A stretch of DNA of 64,000 nt from Aotearoamyces nothofagi (GCA_015345905.1 JADDTR010000028.1:186001-250000), one strand, 5' to 3'. Counted from the first letter of the stretch, positions 43,666 through 54,744 are shown. Notes: generated by a model not told the origin, from the letters alone. Made by a program: numbers and translations.

Positions 43666-44526
43666 TGTGAGGATATCAGAAAATGTAAATATGGATACGA
43701 AGGTATCAATGTGTTTTAAATGTCCAAGATGAGGAATGGTGATTTAAGGGACTTGGCTATATCTTATCGGAATATGGTGGTGCCATCACGGAGGCGGGGT
43801 TTAAAGTGCCCGAACGAATTTAGTGAATCGCTTCGCAAAGGATGCTAAGCCTCCTAGGAATACGGGAGTGCCGAGTGCGGGAAGTAGTGTATGTACCGTA
43901 CCGTATAGAAGTCGAATCAAAATAAAATCATCGTAATCATGAATACTCGGGCTTTTTGGGAACTGTTTCATGATTTGTTTTAGGCAGACACCGAACTTGT
44001 TCCATATCGCCCAACTTGTATAGAAAATCGGTTGCGTTGTCAGGGTAGTGAAGTCAATTCGCTCCAATATCCTTGAAGCCCACCTTCACGGTAGGGTACC
44101 AGTAGCGCTGGCTTGCACAAATCGGCTGGGATGATATCGAGGGAAAAGAACAAGGGAAAGCCTGATATGAATAAGAGTAGAAACATATAACTTCTTCTCT
44201 AAACTACAGAGAGCTCCTATAGTTTAATTCTAGAGGTCCGAATCAAGTGCAGTCTTCGAACTATAAAAGTAATTGCCCTAAATAAAGGCTCTTACTTTTA
44301 TCACTTTACCTTTTATATGTGTACAATGATGAGGAATAACATATAGATACTGGCAGAGGAATTATAAAACAATACCAGAGTCAATAAAATTGACCAAAAA
44401 GCATTGAATGTTAAAGAGACGTTGGAGTGTAAGCACTAACTCCTCATTTCGCTATCACGTGCTGTCATTGATTGAGCTTATCTCGAATTAAACCAGTTTC
44501 TAGTTACACGTGACTTCTCAACAACC
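43666..44526. other. Divergent intergenic region, SDR / rhodanese
   Basis: 861 bp between two divergent starts. The middle is AT-rich. Two CACGTG elements occur close to the rhodanese start. The minus ORF 43801-44067 has no features and is rejected. Confidence 0.55.
44455..44514 (+). promoter_or_regulatory. Paired CACGTG elements before the rhodanese gene
   Basis: TCACGTG at 44455-44461 and CACGTGAC at 44507-44514, the second only 13 bp from the ATG at 44527. This is the Cbf1/Met4-type core associated with sulfur genes in ascomycetes. Regulation by sulfur status is inferred. Confidence 0.4.
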
Positions 44527-45792
44527 ATGAAAAGCCCGCGCCTCGAAATAGGGCAATCAGATCCCATATCATACACGTGCACATGTCCTGCGAGTGGTGT
44601 AGGAGGTGCCGTGCTCCTGTTCTATAGATACTGGAGCAATGAGCCACAATTACCACCACAACATAAAGAAAGAGTAGAGAACGTCGAGGAGCTGGCAAAA
44701 TGGCAGAAAGAACTGACAGCACGGTATCAACTGGGAGGCAAATTAAGGATTGCGAAAGAAGGGTATAATGTCACAGTAGGGGGGACCGAAGAGGAGATTA
44801 ATGAGTACATAAAAGCGTGTTGTGGGCACTGGAGCTTTGATGGGCTACAGCTCGACACGAAGGAAGCCCAACAGCTGTTCTTCAAACCTTCAGAAGGTTG
44901 TGCTTGTGTGTTTGGACCGGAAATGACGGCCAGCGTGCGGATTACAGCGGAGATTACGCCTATGGGAGTAGAAGGATATGCGCCAGAGAGCTGGGCCGAC
45001 ATCGAAGCACTTTTACCAGAGGAATTCCACAGAAGATGTCACGAGGACAAAAGTTTAATCTTGGATGTGAGGAATTATTATGAGTCTCGAATTGGATACT
45101 TCATTGATCCCAATACTGGCGAACCGGCAGACAGGCCACCAATTCGACGATTCTCACAATGGCCTCAATACATCCAGCATCATTTGGAGGTTATTAAGGG
45201 AAGCGAGCCGCGGCAGATCATGACGTATTGCACAGGAGGGATTAGATGCGAGAAGGCCACACGATGGTTGCAAGAGTATGTGGTACCACAGCCAGAAGAG
45301 AAAATATGTACGTTACAGGGTGGCATTGCGGCCTATTTAACCTGGATGGGCGAAGAGATCAAGCTTGGAAGGAAGACGGCTAGTGATTCTTTATTTCGAG
45401 GTCGTAATTATGTCTTTGATGCGAGAGGATCAACGGGCCTGAGCTCTGTGGTCGAGCCGATTTCAAAGTGCCACATGTGTGGAGCGATTTCGGACAACTT
45501 GAGCAAGTGCAGGTCAAGTGGGTGCCATCTCATACTTGTTGTATGTCCTGAATGCGATAAAAACGATCCAAGATGCTGTCAGAGCTGCCATGAGATGGAA
45601 ACTAGTCATCCGATAGGTACAGCGGATAAGAAAGGACCGAGACCCATCTGTCATTGTGAGAAGGCAAGGGAAGACCAACTTTGGGACGGACAACGTGTCA
45701 AGGAACCGAAAACCCAGGGGTGGAGGAAAGCAAAGAGGAAAACAAACAGTGAACTCGATAGAATAGATATCCAAATCAATACTATTGGCTAG
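44527..45792 (+). CDS. Rhodanese-domain protein, TrhO/TSTD2 type
   Basis: Single exon, 421 aa. The N-terminal half is the alpha/beta domain found before the rhodanese in bacterial TrhO (YceA) and animal TSTD2 (LLFYRYWSNEP, GKLRIAKEGYNVTVGG). The rhodanese domain follows (SLILDVRNYYESRIGYF) with the active-site loop YCTGGIRCEKATRWL containing the persulfide-forming Cys. A C-terminal Cys-rich tail (CHMCGAISDNLSKC, CPECDKNDPRCCQSCHEM) looks zinc-binding, as in TSTD2. Bacterial TrhO hydroxylates wobble uridine in tRNA; the fungal substrate is not established. The tail is basic (KAKRKT). Its promoter has two CACGTG words. Confidence 0.92.
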   Translation: MKSPRLEIGQSDPISYTCTCPASGVGGAVLLFYRYWSNEPQLPPQHKERVENVEELAKWQKELTARYQLGGKLRIAKEGYNVTVGGTEEEINEYIKACCGHWSFDGLQLDTKEAQQLFFKPSEGCACVFGPEMTASVRITAEITPMGVEGYAPESWADIEALLPEEFHRRCHEDKSLILDVRNYYESRIGYFIDPNTGEPADRPPIRRFSQWPQYIQHHLEVIKGSEPRQIMTYCTGGIRCEKATRWLQEYVVPQPEEKICTLQGGIAAYLTWMGEEIKLGRKTASDSLFRGRNYVFDARGSTGLSSVVEPISKCHMCGAISDNLSKCRSSGCHLILVVCPECDKNDPRCCQSCHEMETSHPIGTADKKGPRPICHCEKAREDQLWDGQRVKEPKTQGWRKAKRKTNSELDRIDIQINTIG

Positions 45793-46368
45793 TGTCTCAA
45801 TTATCAATTTGCTTGGCTATTATTTGTATAGTGTTGGCATTTAATCTATGTGTTGTTTAAACTGGTAGCTTTGACTATAGCACCTTCGTTCATATGGCAA
45901 ATAAGAGCTACGCAGTCTACCACATTTCGATTCCTTAAGGAGTGAAGTACTGCAATAGAGTTTAAAGCCAACCCTGTTGAATGGTAACATAGATAGCAAC
46001 GGACAGCAGGGCTAGTAAAATCTTGGTGGAATCACTAACAAATAATACAAGATTAAACCGTGGGGGGTGGAGATAGTATTATCAATGGTTAGCACAATGA
46101 GCATGCTGTTCCAAACTCCTCTCATAGTTGAATTTATGCTTTCGTACTAGCTTGTATTATCCATCTCGGGTATCATAAAATGCCTTAAGCCGCAAACGCC
46201 TTTGACATGGCCATATGCAAAGAACAATATGCATAATGTAAACTTCTCGAAAGCACCATAGTCGAAATCCCTGCTCTAATAACGCTCCCGTAGAATATGA
46301 GATTCCAAAGTTCTTCCACTCCTCGGACTGCAAACTTTTTTTCTTTCGATATCGACCTCACCACTTAC
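45793..46368. other. Convergent intergenic region
   Basis: 576 bp, AT-rich, 3' flanks of the rhodanese and the serine-rich gene. No gene seen. Confidence 0.6.
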
Positions 46369-47760
46369 CTAGCCTATCTCTCGTGTGGAATTGCTACGAC
46401 TGATCCTTTCAACAATAGGTTCCTCATTTTCGCGAGGGCTTGCAAGTGGGCTGCTGCTAGTTGCACCAATACCGCCAATACTTCCAGTGATGCTTTCACT
46501 CTTCCCATGTCCCAAAAGACCACTCTTGACACTTCCACCCTCGCCCATAATGTTCTGTTTGCCAGCATAGTAGCTATTCCGTTCACTTGGCAGTGCAGGA
46601 GCTACACCCGTCGCTGAATAGATGCTAGCCCGTTCGTTGGGTCCACTGACGTTCGGGCGATTCTGGTGAAGACCAGTTGTAGGAACAGAACTAGTATGGT
46701 CGATGTTCGAACTAAGTACGCTCAAAGGAAGACTCTCGCGACTGCCCCCAAAGATAGAGGATGGAGCTAGAGCTCGTACTGAAGCGTCTGTATCCATAGA
46801 CCGTCTTCTTCGTCGCTTGGAAGAAGAGGCAAGAGTCAAAATTGAAGCATTATCGGTGAGCAAATTATTAGCTGTTGCAGTACTATAAGTTGCTGGATGA
46901 CCGCCGCTTCCTTGAGGCGCAAGATGAGCTGGGAGAGCCGTAGGAGGGGGAGAGGTAGGGAATTGATGGGAGAATTGAATTGAATGGATACTATGAGTTT
47001 GTGGCCCATGTGTTCCATTCTGAGGGTTGGGTGTGGTATTACCAACAACAGCATGGCCGGGGGCAGTTGAGTGAATCGTTGTGAGAGTAGTCGTTAGGGA
47101 TCGCAGTGATGGCGCAGGCGAGGAAAAAGTACTACCCTCACCTCTACCTGTACCTGTACCCCCACCAGCTGTGGCTTCTCCAGATGATGCTCCATGAGAT
47201 TGTGCGGCATCTGAGTGTGCCATGTCATGCTCTGTAGACATTGTAGGCGCATTTGATCTACTCCTAACTGTGGGTGGGAGGCCTTCGACAGACGAACGGA
47301 ATGATCCTCCACTGCGGTATACAGATGTTGTACTACCCGTAGGTCCTGTCGGAACAGTCGAGAATGAGTGATGCCCGTTGACGGGGGCAGTTGAACTGCC
47401 ATTCAAGTTGCTCGATGCCATGTAAGGATTGTTCTTGGACGTGCCCTGTCTCTTGTTCTGAGACTTCAGTGGATACGCATTTCGTTTGGAGCTCGCCAGA
47501 TGGTTTGAATCGGACGAGGACGAGCCTTTGAAGTTGGCTAGCTTCTTCATCCAGGTAGAGAAAGGACGACGACGGGCTGGCCGGTCTGGCATCTTAGTCA
47601 GTCTACGACGTGAGATTTTGTAGAAAGTCTGAAGAGGATGGCAAGCAGTAGAGAGACTACTAGCAGCAGCCTTATAGAAAGAGGGTAGAAGGACGCGTGA
47701 TTGTAAATCAGTGGAAGCCATACCATGGGGTTGTTGTTGGACGACCTCAGTTATAGCCAT
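46369..47760 (-). CDS. Serine-rich, largely disordered conserved fungal protein
   Basis: Function unknown. Single exon, 463 aa. The N-terminus has a basic amphipathic stretch (FYKISRRRLTKMPDRPARRRPFSTWMKKLANFKG). The middle is Ser/Thr/Gly/Pro-rich and His-rich in places. The C-terminal part holds a block that looks strongly conserved: NASILTLASSSKRRRRRSMDT followed by DASVRALAPSSIFGGSRESLPLSVLS, then SATGVAPALPSERNSYY. RRRRRSMDT resembles a nuclear localisation or kinase site. I recall homologues in databases carrying a 'polycystin channel' label, but no membrane segment is visible and that label should not be copied. A perfect GTAAGT donor follows the stop codon directly, so a 3'-UTR intron is possible. 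Confidence 0.8.
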   Translation of the reverse strand: MAITEVVQQQPHGMASTDLQSRVLLPSFYKAAASSLSTACHPLQTFYKISRRRLTKMPDRPARRRPFSTWMKKLANFKGSSSSDSNHLASSKRNAYPLKSQNKRQGTSKNNPYMASSNLNGSSTAPVNGHHSFSTVPTGPTGSTTSVYRSGGSFRSSVEGLPPTVRSRSNAPTMSTEHDMAHSDAAQSHGASSGEATAGGGTGTGRGEGSTFSSPAPSLRSLTTTLTTIHSTAPGHAVVGNTTPNPQNGTHGPQTHSIHSIQFSHQFPTSPPPTALPAHLAPQGSGGHPATYSTATANNLLTDNASILTLASSSKRRRRRSMDTDASVRALAPSSIFGGSRESLPLSVLSSNIDHTSSVPTTGLHQNRPNVSGPNERASIYSATGVAPALPSERNSYYAGKQNIMGEGGSVKSGLLGHGKSESITGSIGGIGATSSSPLASPRENEEPIVERISRSNSTREIG

Positions 47761-48270
47761 GATTGCGTTGTGTGTGAAACGAGTGTGAAATTGTTTGATA
47801 AAAGGAATAAAAGTGTTGTCGCTGGAGCAGGTATGCTATCGACGTGTCATTGGGCTGACAAATCAATGAAGCAAGCCCTCGGGGTATATGTGAGCAGAGC
47901 TTGAGGATTCTGATGGACGAAGAGTATGTGAGTTGGGCAGGGAAACTGACAGGTTGCGTAAGGCTGTCATTTTCGGGAAATCCCGAGGCTCCGACGCAAG
48001 CGACGTCTAGATATCTGACGTATTTGGAGGATTTTGAAGTCCCTTTGACAAGTAAACCAGCATGGTTTTATGGAGCTATTTGCAAGGAATGATTTTTTTG
48101 ATTCATTCTAATAACCTTTTACTTGAAGCATTGAGCTGCTTATCTCTAATAGCTATGATTCCTTTCAGCCTTCCCTTCAAGGAAGGAACGGCCTATCAAT
48201 TCTTGCCCAACTCTTCGCGCTCTTGAGCTCTGAGCAACTGTCTCTAGCATCTGCGTGCATTTATTTCATC
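47761..48270. other. Divergent promoter region, serine-rich gene / MLH3
   Basis: 510 bp between divergent starts. No gene supported. The plus ORF 47901-48092 is short and featureless. Confidence 0.55.
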
Positions 48271-51200
48271 ATGGCATCTTCACGAACTATTCTTCCTTTG
48301 CAGAGTGAAGTTGTTGCTCAGATCAAATCTTCGATCACCATCACCAGCCTCAACAGTGTTGTTCTTGAATTGCTGAAGAACTCGCTAGACGCCCGGTCAA
48401 GCAGGATCGACGTCAACGTCGAGTACATCCGAGGGAGTTGTACTGTAGAAGATGATGGCTTAGGGATTCCTCCATCAGAATTCCTGCCCGACGGAGCGTT
48501 AGCAAAGTTGTACCATTCATCAAAGCAAAATAATGCCACGCCGACTCACGGGAATCGTGGCTTATTCCTTGCGTCTCTTGCAGCCTTGTCATTACTCTCC
48601 ATTACGTCTCGCCACTATATGCATCACTCCCACAACACAATTATATTTCACCGCTCTCAAGTTATTTCACGGCAGGTACCTGCTCCATCACAGCTGCAAA
48701 TAGCGTCCCTCAAACATGGGACCCGTGTCATTACACGGAATCTTTTTGGAGATATGCCCGTTCGAGTAAAGCAACGGGTTGCTGGAAAAGGCGGGGGATC
48801 TGGCCATTTGAGAGATTGGGAAGAGCTACGAAAAGAAGTGACAAGTCTCATGTTGTCCTGGCCAGCGGGAGTATCGGTGAATGTGAGGGATGTTGCAACT
48901 GGTCAAAAGATACAACTTCGAGGAAACACGAGAAATAACTCAAGCGGAATGAGGTCTGAGACTGAGGAAGTTGTGCACATTTGCAGTACATTATCGCAAG
49001 CCGGCTTCATTCCATCGCCAGAGACATCTGCCTGGGTCTCTACCAATGCTTCGGCATCAACATTTTCGATTCGAGGAGCTATCTCATTGGATCCCGCACC
49101 TAATAAACACGCACAATTCATTGCCCTAGGTATACATCCGCTGGGGACTCAAGCTGGACATAATGTGTTATACGAGGAAATCAATCGTATTTTTGACAAT
49201 TCTTCATTTGGTAACAATGAAGATACCCTTGATTTTGGTAACGATGACATCAAAAGGTCTGAAAATCGTCGCCACAAAATTGGCTTCACCAACAAGGAGT
49301 TGAAGAGGTCTCGGAAGGGAGTGGATAGGTGGCCAGTGTTCTTCATCAAGATTGAACTCCTTGAAATTTTGTCCAAACAAACTGGCCTCGATGCGCATGA
49401 TATTTTCTATAACGATCGGCAGTCCCTAAGCTCTATCATTGACCTGTTGCAGGCGATGATCTTTGAATTCTTAAAGAGTCATCACTTTCACCCCAGGGGC
49501 CCACGTGGGCAAAGCACAGTTACGAAGCAAAAAACGGATGGTGCAAGCAATTCGACTAGGAATCATTCAACAAGCTCCTGTCAGGAAAGTTCCGTAAATT
49601 TTAATGAGGGTAAGAAGCTATCAGCTAAGTCCAGAATCTCACGTCCTGCTCAACCCTCAAATCTTAATACAGACGTTATCATAGGTGCGAAAGCACTGTT
49701 AGCCTCGCTGAGCACGACGGACACCGGAAGGTCAGAATCACCGTTTGATTTATGGTCTAGAGTTAAAAGCGGCAGAACATTTGCCAAGACAATGCTACCC
49801 AAGAAGACTAGTCACAACGACAAGAAGGTTGAGGGTCAGAGAGCTAGTACTTCACCCTCTTCACTAGAGCGACCCAAAGATCAAAAACCCAGCGTACCCA
49901 GTGAAGCGGCAGATGAGTACCGAAACTCAATATTCGACAATCACAAGTCGGATAAGTCAGCTTTCGGAGAGCTTCCCAGGCTGTTTTCCGAAGGTTCCGA
50001 TGAGGCCTTTGTTGCCAAATCAGGCATGGTGATTCGACGACCCTTTAGTGATGGGGTAGAACCCTTGTCGGGGACGTGTGCATCGGCTTCACTTGCTAAC
50101 GAGCTTGTTTTGGATAGATCCAAACCTTCCATCGAGTGCCAGGATCAACTAGTGCCATGGACCAATCCTGCAACAAAGGAGAGGCTTTTAGTTAACGGTC
50201 GAACAGGGCTCACTCTGCCACCTAGCACTGACTCGCTGCCACTACGTTATGCCGGTATCAATGGCAACTCAAGTCGATCTTTTCCAAAACTAAATATCGG
50301 AAAGGAACTTGATGGAACTTCACCCAAAGAACCGCCTGCATGGATACGAGAAGTTATGCAAAATTGGGATAATCCTATTTTCAACCCAACAGAAGCGGCC
50401 ATACCTCGTATATTCACGGAGAGTACCGATGCAAAATCACAGCACCTTCTGCACGGACACCGACACAGTTGTTCGCAGATCGAAATTGAAAAGGTGTTTC
50501 AGGCGTCACTGGCGGGTCCAGCTGGGCGACTTTCAAAAGATGGTCTACGCCAAGCAACCGTTATATCGCAGGTTGACAAGAAGTTCGTCCTAATCCTAAT
50601 GCCCACTACTGGCGCGCCTTTTGAGGGAACTGAAATTGGCACCGTTAGAGAAATGCTTGTCATTGTGGACCAGCACGCCGCAGATGAGCGTTGCCGGATC
50701 GAGGAGCTCCTCGTTGACCTCTGTACAGCCCCAGATCCCAGCCAGGATCTGTCACTCGGTACAATACTCCGCCCGGGTATTCAGACACTACGTCTCAAAC
50801 CCCCAATAAGCTTTGACGTCTCCAAGCCCGAACTGCAAAGGCTTCACACCCATATGCAACATTTCGCGAACTGGGGCATCCTCTATCACCTCTCATCCGC
50901 AGCCCAACCCACCCGCAACACTAACCACCAGCAGGCCTCAAACAGCACCGTAACTGTAATTACGCTCCCCCCAGCAATCATCGAAAGGTGCAAATCACAC
51001 CCAAGACTCCTCGTCACCCTACTCAGAACCGAAGTCTGGAAGCGAGAACAGCACCAAGACGCTAGCGTCCGCATCCCGCCTAGCGACGCCGTCGCCCTGG
51101 CCACTCGCGCGGCAGATCGTCGGCGCCGCGCGTGGCTGACGCAAATCAATGACTGTCCGGATGGCTTGCTGGACATGCTAAACTCGAGAGCCTGCCGGAG

Positions 51201-51444
51201 TGCGGTCATGTTCAATGACGACCTGTCCATGGGCCAGTGTCAGAGTCTCATACTGCGCCTGGCGGACTGCGCATTTCCGTTCCAATGTGCTCATGGCAGA
51301 CCTTCGATGGTGCCGCTGGTGGACTTGGCGGCTTTGGGAGGGCAGGAGGGGGTAGGGCCGTGTGCGAGACGTGATGCTCAAGAGCGGGGGTTTGGGGAGG
51401 CATTTGGTGAGTGGAAGAGGAGCATGGGAAAGGAAAATAGATGA
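48271..51444 (+). CDS. MLH3: DNA mismatch repair protein MLH3
   Basis: MutL homologue that pairs with Mlh1; the heterodimer is an endonuclease acting in meiotic crossover resolution and minor mismatch repair. Single exon, 1057 aa from the ATG at 48271 (in-frame codons upstream lack ATG). The GHKL ATPase has VVLELLKNSLDARSSRIDV (motif I), TVEDDGLGIPPSEF (II) and THGNRGLFLASLAALS (III). A long disordered linker at about 420-680 is Ser/Lys-rich. The C-terminal nuclease domain has DQHAADERCRIEELL at about residue 800, the DQHA(X)2E(X)4E motif. The end carries RACRSAVMFNDDLSMGQCQSLI and FPFQCAHGRPSMVPL, with the CxHGRP motif, so the endonuclease looks intact. Confidence 0.96.
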   Translation: MASSRTILPLQSEVVAQIKSSITITSLNSVVLELLKNSLDARSSRIDVNVEYIRGSCTVEDDGLGIPPSEFLPDGALAKLYHSSKQNNATPTHGNRGLFLASLAALSLLSITSRHYMHHSHNTIIFHRSQVISRQVPAPSQLQIASLKHGTRVITRNLFGDMPVRVKQRVAGKGGGSGHLRDWEELRKEVTSLMLSWPAGVSVNVRDVATGQKIQLRGNTRNNSSGMRSETEEVVHICSTLSQAGFIPSPETSAWVSTNASASTFSIRGAISLDPAPNKHAQFIALGIHPLGTQAGHNVLYEEINRIFDNSSFGNNEDTLDFGNDDIKRSENRRHKIGFTNKELKRSRKGVDRWPVFFIKIELLEILSKQTGLDAHDIFYNDRQSLSSIIDLLQAMIFEFLKSHHFHPRGPRGQSTVTKQKTDGASNSTRNHSTSSCQESSVNFNEGKKLSAKSRISRPAQPSNLNTDVIIGAKALLASLSTTDTGRSESPFDLWSRVKSGRTFAKTMLPKKTSHNDKKVEGQRASTSPSSLERPKDQKPSVPSEAADEYRNSIFDNHKSDKSAFGELPRLFSEGSDEAFVAKSGMVIRRPFSDGVEPLSGTCASASLANELVLDRSKPSIECQDQLVPWTNPATKERLLVNGRTGLTLPPSTDSLPLRYAGINGNSSRSFPKLNIGKELDGTSPKEPPAWIREVMQNWDNPIFNPTEAAIPRIFTESTDAKSQHLLHGHRHSCSQIEIEKVFQASLAGPAGRLSKDGLRQATVISQVDKKFVLILMPTTGAPFEGTEIGTVREMLVIVDQHAADERCRIEELLVDLCTAPDPSQDLSLGTILRPGIQTLRLKPPISFDVSKPELQRLHTHMQHFANWGILYHLSSAAQPTRNTNHQQASNSTVTVITLPPAIIERCKSHPRLLVTLLRTEVWKREQHQDASVRIPPSDAVALATRAADRRRRAWLTQINDCPDGLLDMLNSRACRSAVMFNDDLSMGQCQSLILRLADCAFPFQCAHGRPSMVPLVDLAALGGQEGVGPCARRDAQERGFGEAFGEWKRSMGKENR

Positions 51445-51584
51445 CTTTGCTATATTATAGCAATAGTGTATAGTACTGTAAATAGCTAGATGAAGAGTTC
51501 CCCAGCTCCAATGATATCATTAATTATAAAAAAATAAAATCCGAACGTCGTCAATCATAATGTCATTCATCCGTATTATCAAAT

Positions 51585-53347
51585 TTAAACGTCCCCATCG
51601 ATCCTCTTTCGTATTTTCTCGTCGTCCCTCTTCATGGTCGCTTCAAAAACACTCGATGCACTCTGCTGGGCCATGATATCGCCGCCATCAGTAGTTGTAT
51701 GCCTCCCAGCATCTTCGCCATCTCTGAAAAATAGCCTATCAACATCCTCAAGCTCCAACCCCTTAGTTTCCGGAAAGAAGAAATAGATGATGGGGACCCA
51801 AGTCGCGTTTAAGACGGCGAAGATGATGTATGTCTTGTAGCCTATATTAGAGATTGCTATAGGGGTGATTTGGACGATCACTGTGTGATGACATAAGCTG
51901 TTAGTTTTCCTTGTTCTATAATAGAGCTTGGTGAAATGGGTAACGGCGAGTTGAGAAGTTTTTATTATTCCTCCAATTCTGACATCTCTCAAATCCACGG
52001 CTGCCCAGTTTTCCCCAAAAAAGAAAATTGCATCTGTTCCATAGAAGACTTACTATAATTAAAAATCCAATTACAAGCCGTCGAGACTGACGAGCCTCTC
52101 TGTCTCAGCCTCAACGGCAAAATCTCCGACGGATAGACCCAGACCGTCGCCTGGAAACCGATTGTAAATGCTCCTTCGAAAACGAACAGCATAGCCGCGG
52201 CTCCAATTGCGGCCGAATGAGCTAGACTCGTGTCTGCTTGTTTCTCGACAATAGATATAAGGCCCGTTTCAACGACCATGACGGCAGCCATGACAGATAT
52301 CATGCTGATGAGCAGAGGGCGGCGGCCGATACGGTCTATGAGGAACCAGGGAATAAAAGAGGCGATGAAGAACCAGGTTTGCAGAAAGCCGGAGAGGAGA
52401 GCCGAAGTAGAGGAGCTGAGACCAATGGAATTTTCAAAGAGGGTCGAGGAGAAGTAGATCAGGGCGTTGATGCCGCCGAGCTGCTGGAAGGATTGGAGGA
52501 GGCATGCGAGGAGGAAGCGGCGTTGCGAGCTGATACCGTCGTTTTTCAGAAGGTCGCGCCAAGTGCCTGCACTGAGGGCGGCTTCGAGAGCGCTGGCCTC
52601 GAGGATGGAGGCGTGGAGAGCAGTAATTTCGGACTCTGAACGGGTCTTGCCATGTAGACGTGTTAAGATGGCCAGAGACTCAGATGGGGGACGGTGGGTG
52701 GCCAGCCAGCGAGGAGTTTCAGGGACGACGAAGAGGAGAGGGAACATTGGGATTAGAAAAACGCATTGGAGGATTATGGGTAAGCGCCAGGCGTATGAGC
52801 TTGTGCTTGACTGTGAGAAGCCATAGTCGACCCAGTAGGCAAGAAAGATGCCAAAGTTGAGTGTCGAGAGCTGCATGCATACGTATACACCTCTTGTTGC
52901 TTTCGGGCTGTATTCAGCTTGGAAGACTGGAACAGTTGAATTGATGAAGCCTTATACTATTAGTTTTAGATACTCGATTAGAAGGGGAGACTCACCCATT
53001 CCAATGCCAGATACCACGCGTGCGATGATGAGTTGGACTCTTCCGTAAGCAGTTGCTTGCAGCAGAGCACCGATCACCATTACCCCAGCTCCAAATCCAA
53101 TCGACTTCTTCCTACCAATCTGTTCGCCAACGAGGGCCGTAGCAACACTTCCTAGGAAGCATCCTACTTCGTAGATTGCAACAATGAGGCCAGTTATCGT
53201 CGCACTGGGGGAGTTGAAGGTATCTCCAAAGGCCGATGTATTCACCAGCCCACCCATAACTCCATTGTCGTATCCGATTAAGAGAAATCCGAGGCACGTC
53301 AAGGCCGTGACGGCTGAGAACAACCCTCTGCCTTCGAGCTGCGCCAT
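51585..53347 (-). CDS. MFS sugar transporter
   Basis: A sugar:proton symporter-type carrier of the plasma membrane. Exons 53347-52996, 52950-52054, 51880-51585 give 514 aa; intron 2 is 173 nt, intron 1 is 45 nt. Sugar-porter marks are LLIGYDNGVMGGLV, GEQIGRKKSIGFG, VVPETPRWLATHRP (PESPR-type), QSFQQLGGINALIYFSSTLF, DRIGRRPLLISM and FFPETKGLELEDVDRLF (PETKG). Twelve helices can be placed. The C-terminus (about 55 residues) is charged and probably cytosolic. Closest to fungal STL1/hexose-like families; the transported sugar is not predictable. It is tail-to-tail with MLH3, 140 bp apart. Confidence 0.93.
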
Positions 53348-54008
53348 TGGCAAGATATCGAGGTCAAAACAACCCGTACCAGCGGCGGAGCAGGAGGCCC
53401 AAGGTGGTGGTGCTCATCAGCGTAGAAACGGAGAATGGCCCTGGAGTCTATCTGCTCGTCGAGGGGAAAAGCTATGACATGAAAGCCTTCCTGGCGAAGG
53501 CTTAGTTTCGGGAGGAACAGAGCTAGAAAGCCACAGCAGAAAGCTAGAAAGCTAGAAAGCTCGAGAGCTAGAAGGGAAAGGCAAAAGGCAAAAGGTACCT
53601 CCGGAAGGCTCCAGGGACGGGGGCGGAATATAGAGTTTGGTAGCGCACTGTCCACTTGGCAGAGCTTATCGAGACCGAGCTGCTCGCTGGCTGCTCGCTC
53701 GCTGCCACCTGCTAAAGGGAGACGGCAAGGCATGTGCATGCTTCATTCGGCAGGTGCGTCGCAGCAACGCAGACAAAAAGCATAAATGAGCAAGACCTGT
53801 CGGAGGTGGTTCCGACCGGTGTCCGAATATAGGACGGTCTCCGGCACCCTGGCGGCTAACTACATGCTAAAGCTCCTCGATACAGGACACAGCAGAGTGC
53901 GCACTGGACGTGCAACAACGACGACGGCAACAACAACAATGATGCTGCGGTGCGGTACAGGTAGGGCAGGTACTTAGAAGACACCGGATGCGGTGCGCGG
54001 AAAAAGAC

Positions 54009-54049
54009 AGCGGGAGCGGGAGCGAGAGCGAGTGCGAGAGCGAGTGCGA
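54009..54049. repeat. GAGCGA/GAGTGC hexamer repeat
   Basis: About seven G-A-G-C-type hexamers with variants. Confidence 0.85.
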
Positions 54050-54455
54050 AGGCTAGGCACCCAGCACAGCGAGTAAATAAGTAGAGAGCCACTGGCCGGA
54101 GTCCGTAGCCGGACGCTTTAATCACTTTCATCACTCTGCTCTCTTTGCCCCAAGTACGTACGGAGTCCATTACAGGACTCTACCACGCACAGCTCAGTGC
54201 CTGGCCGTCGTAGCTATTCACAGCGGACGCGGTTGATTCCATTCCCAGTGGGACCATCTCAGGAAGCGTTCGATCTGCTACCGGGGCGGCCAAAAAAGCA
54301 GCCCAAGCCGGCTAAAAAAAACAAGAGGCATGGCATGCATGAGGTCCCTAGGAGGCGGCTGGAAGGGAGGGTAGGGATAATGCGCTTTTCACCCAAGCTA
54401 CGCCGGGTTAACCAGCAGCGGCGGTGAGGAGGTGGTCGTCCTGGACGAGCAGTAC

Positions 54456-54475
54456 TGCACTGCACTGCACTGCAC
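54456..54475. repeat. TGCAC pentamer repeat
   Basis: Four TGCAC units, next to GTACTGTGCAG. Confidence 0.88.
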
Positions 54476-54700
54476 TGTACTGTGCAGTCCTTGGGACGGG
54501 CAGGACAGGCCACCGGATGTTCGTGCCATCTCATGCATTGATTGCACTGCAACTCCCGTGCGTGCGTGCGTACGGCCTGGCCGTGAGGCATGTAGGGAGA
54601 ATGGGACGAGTGCGAAGGTGATGCGGTACACGCAATGCAGCAGGCACGCACCGCACGGGCAGTGGGCAGTGGGCAGGACGACCTCTGCTACCCTGTGCTG

Positions 54701-54744
54701 CTCGATGCTACTCGATGCCACTCGATGCTACTCGATGCTACTCG
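54701..54744. repeat. 10-bp tandem repeat CTCGATGCTA
   Basis: Four copies of CTCGATGCTA (one with CCA) and a partial fifth. Confidence 0.95.

Noticed and set aside
38088-44100. Secondary-metabolite cluster around the MFS carrier and short-chain dehydrogenase
   Set aside because: No backbone enzyme, P450 or cluster regulator between them; the interval holds a decayed gene and gene-free DNA.
46297-46617. Plus ORF 46297-46617 and neighbours opposite the serine-rich gene
   Set aside because: Antisense shadow of the serine-rich exon.
52230-52860. Plus-strand ORFs opposite the sugar transporter
   Set aside because: Exact antisense of a well-supported transporter exon.
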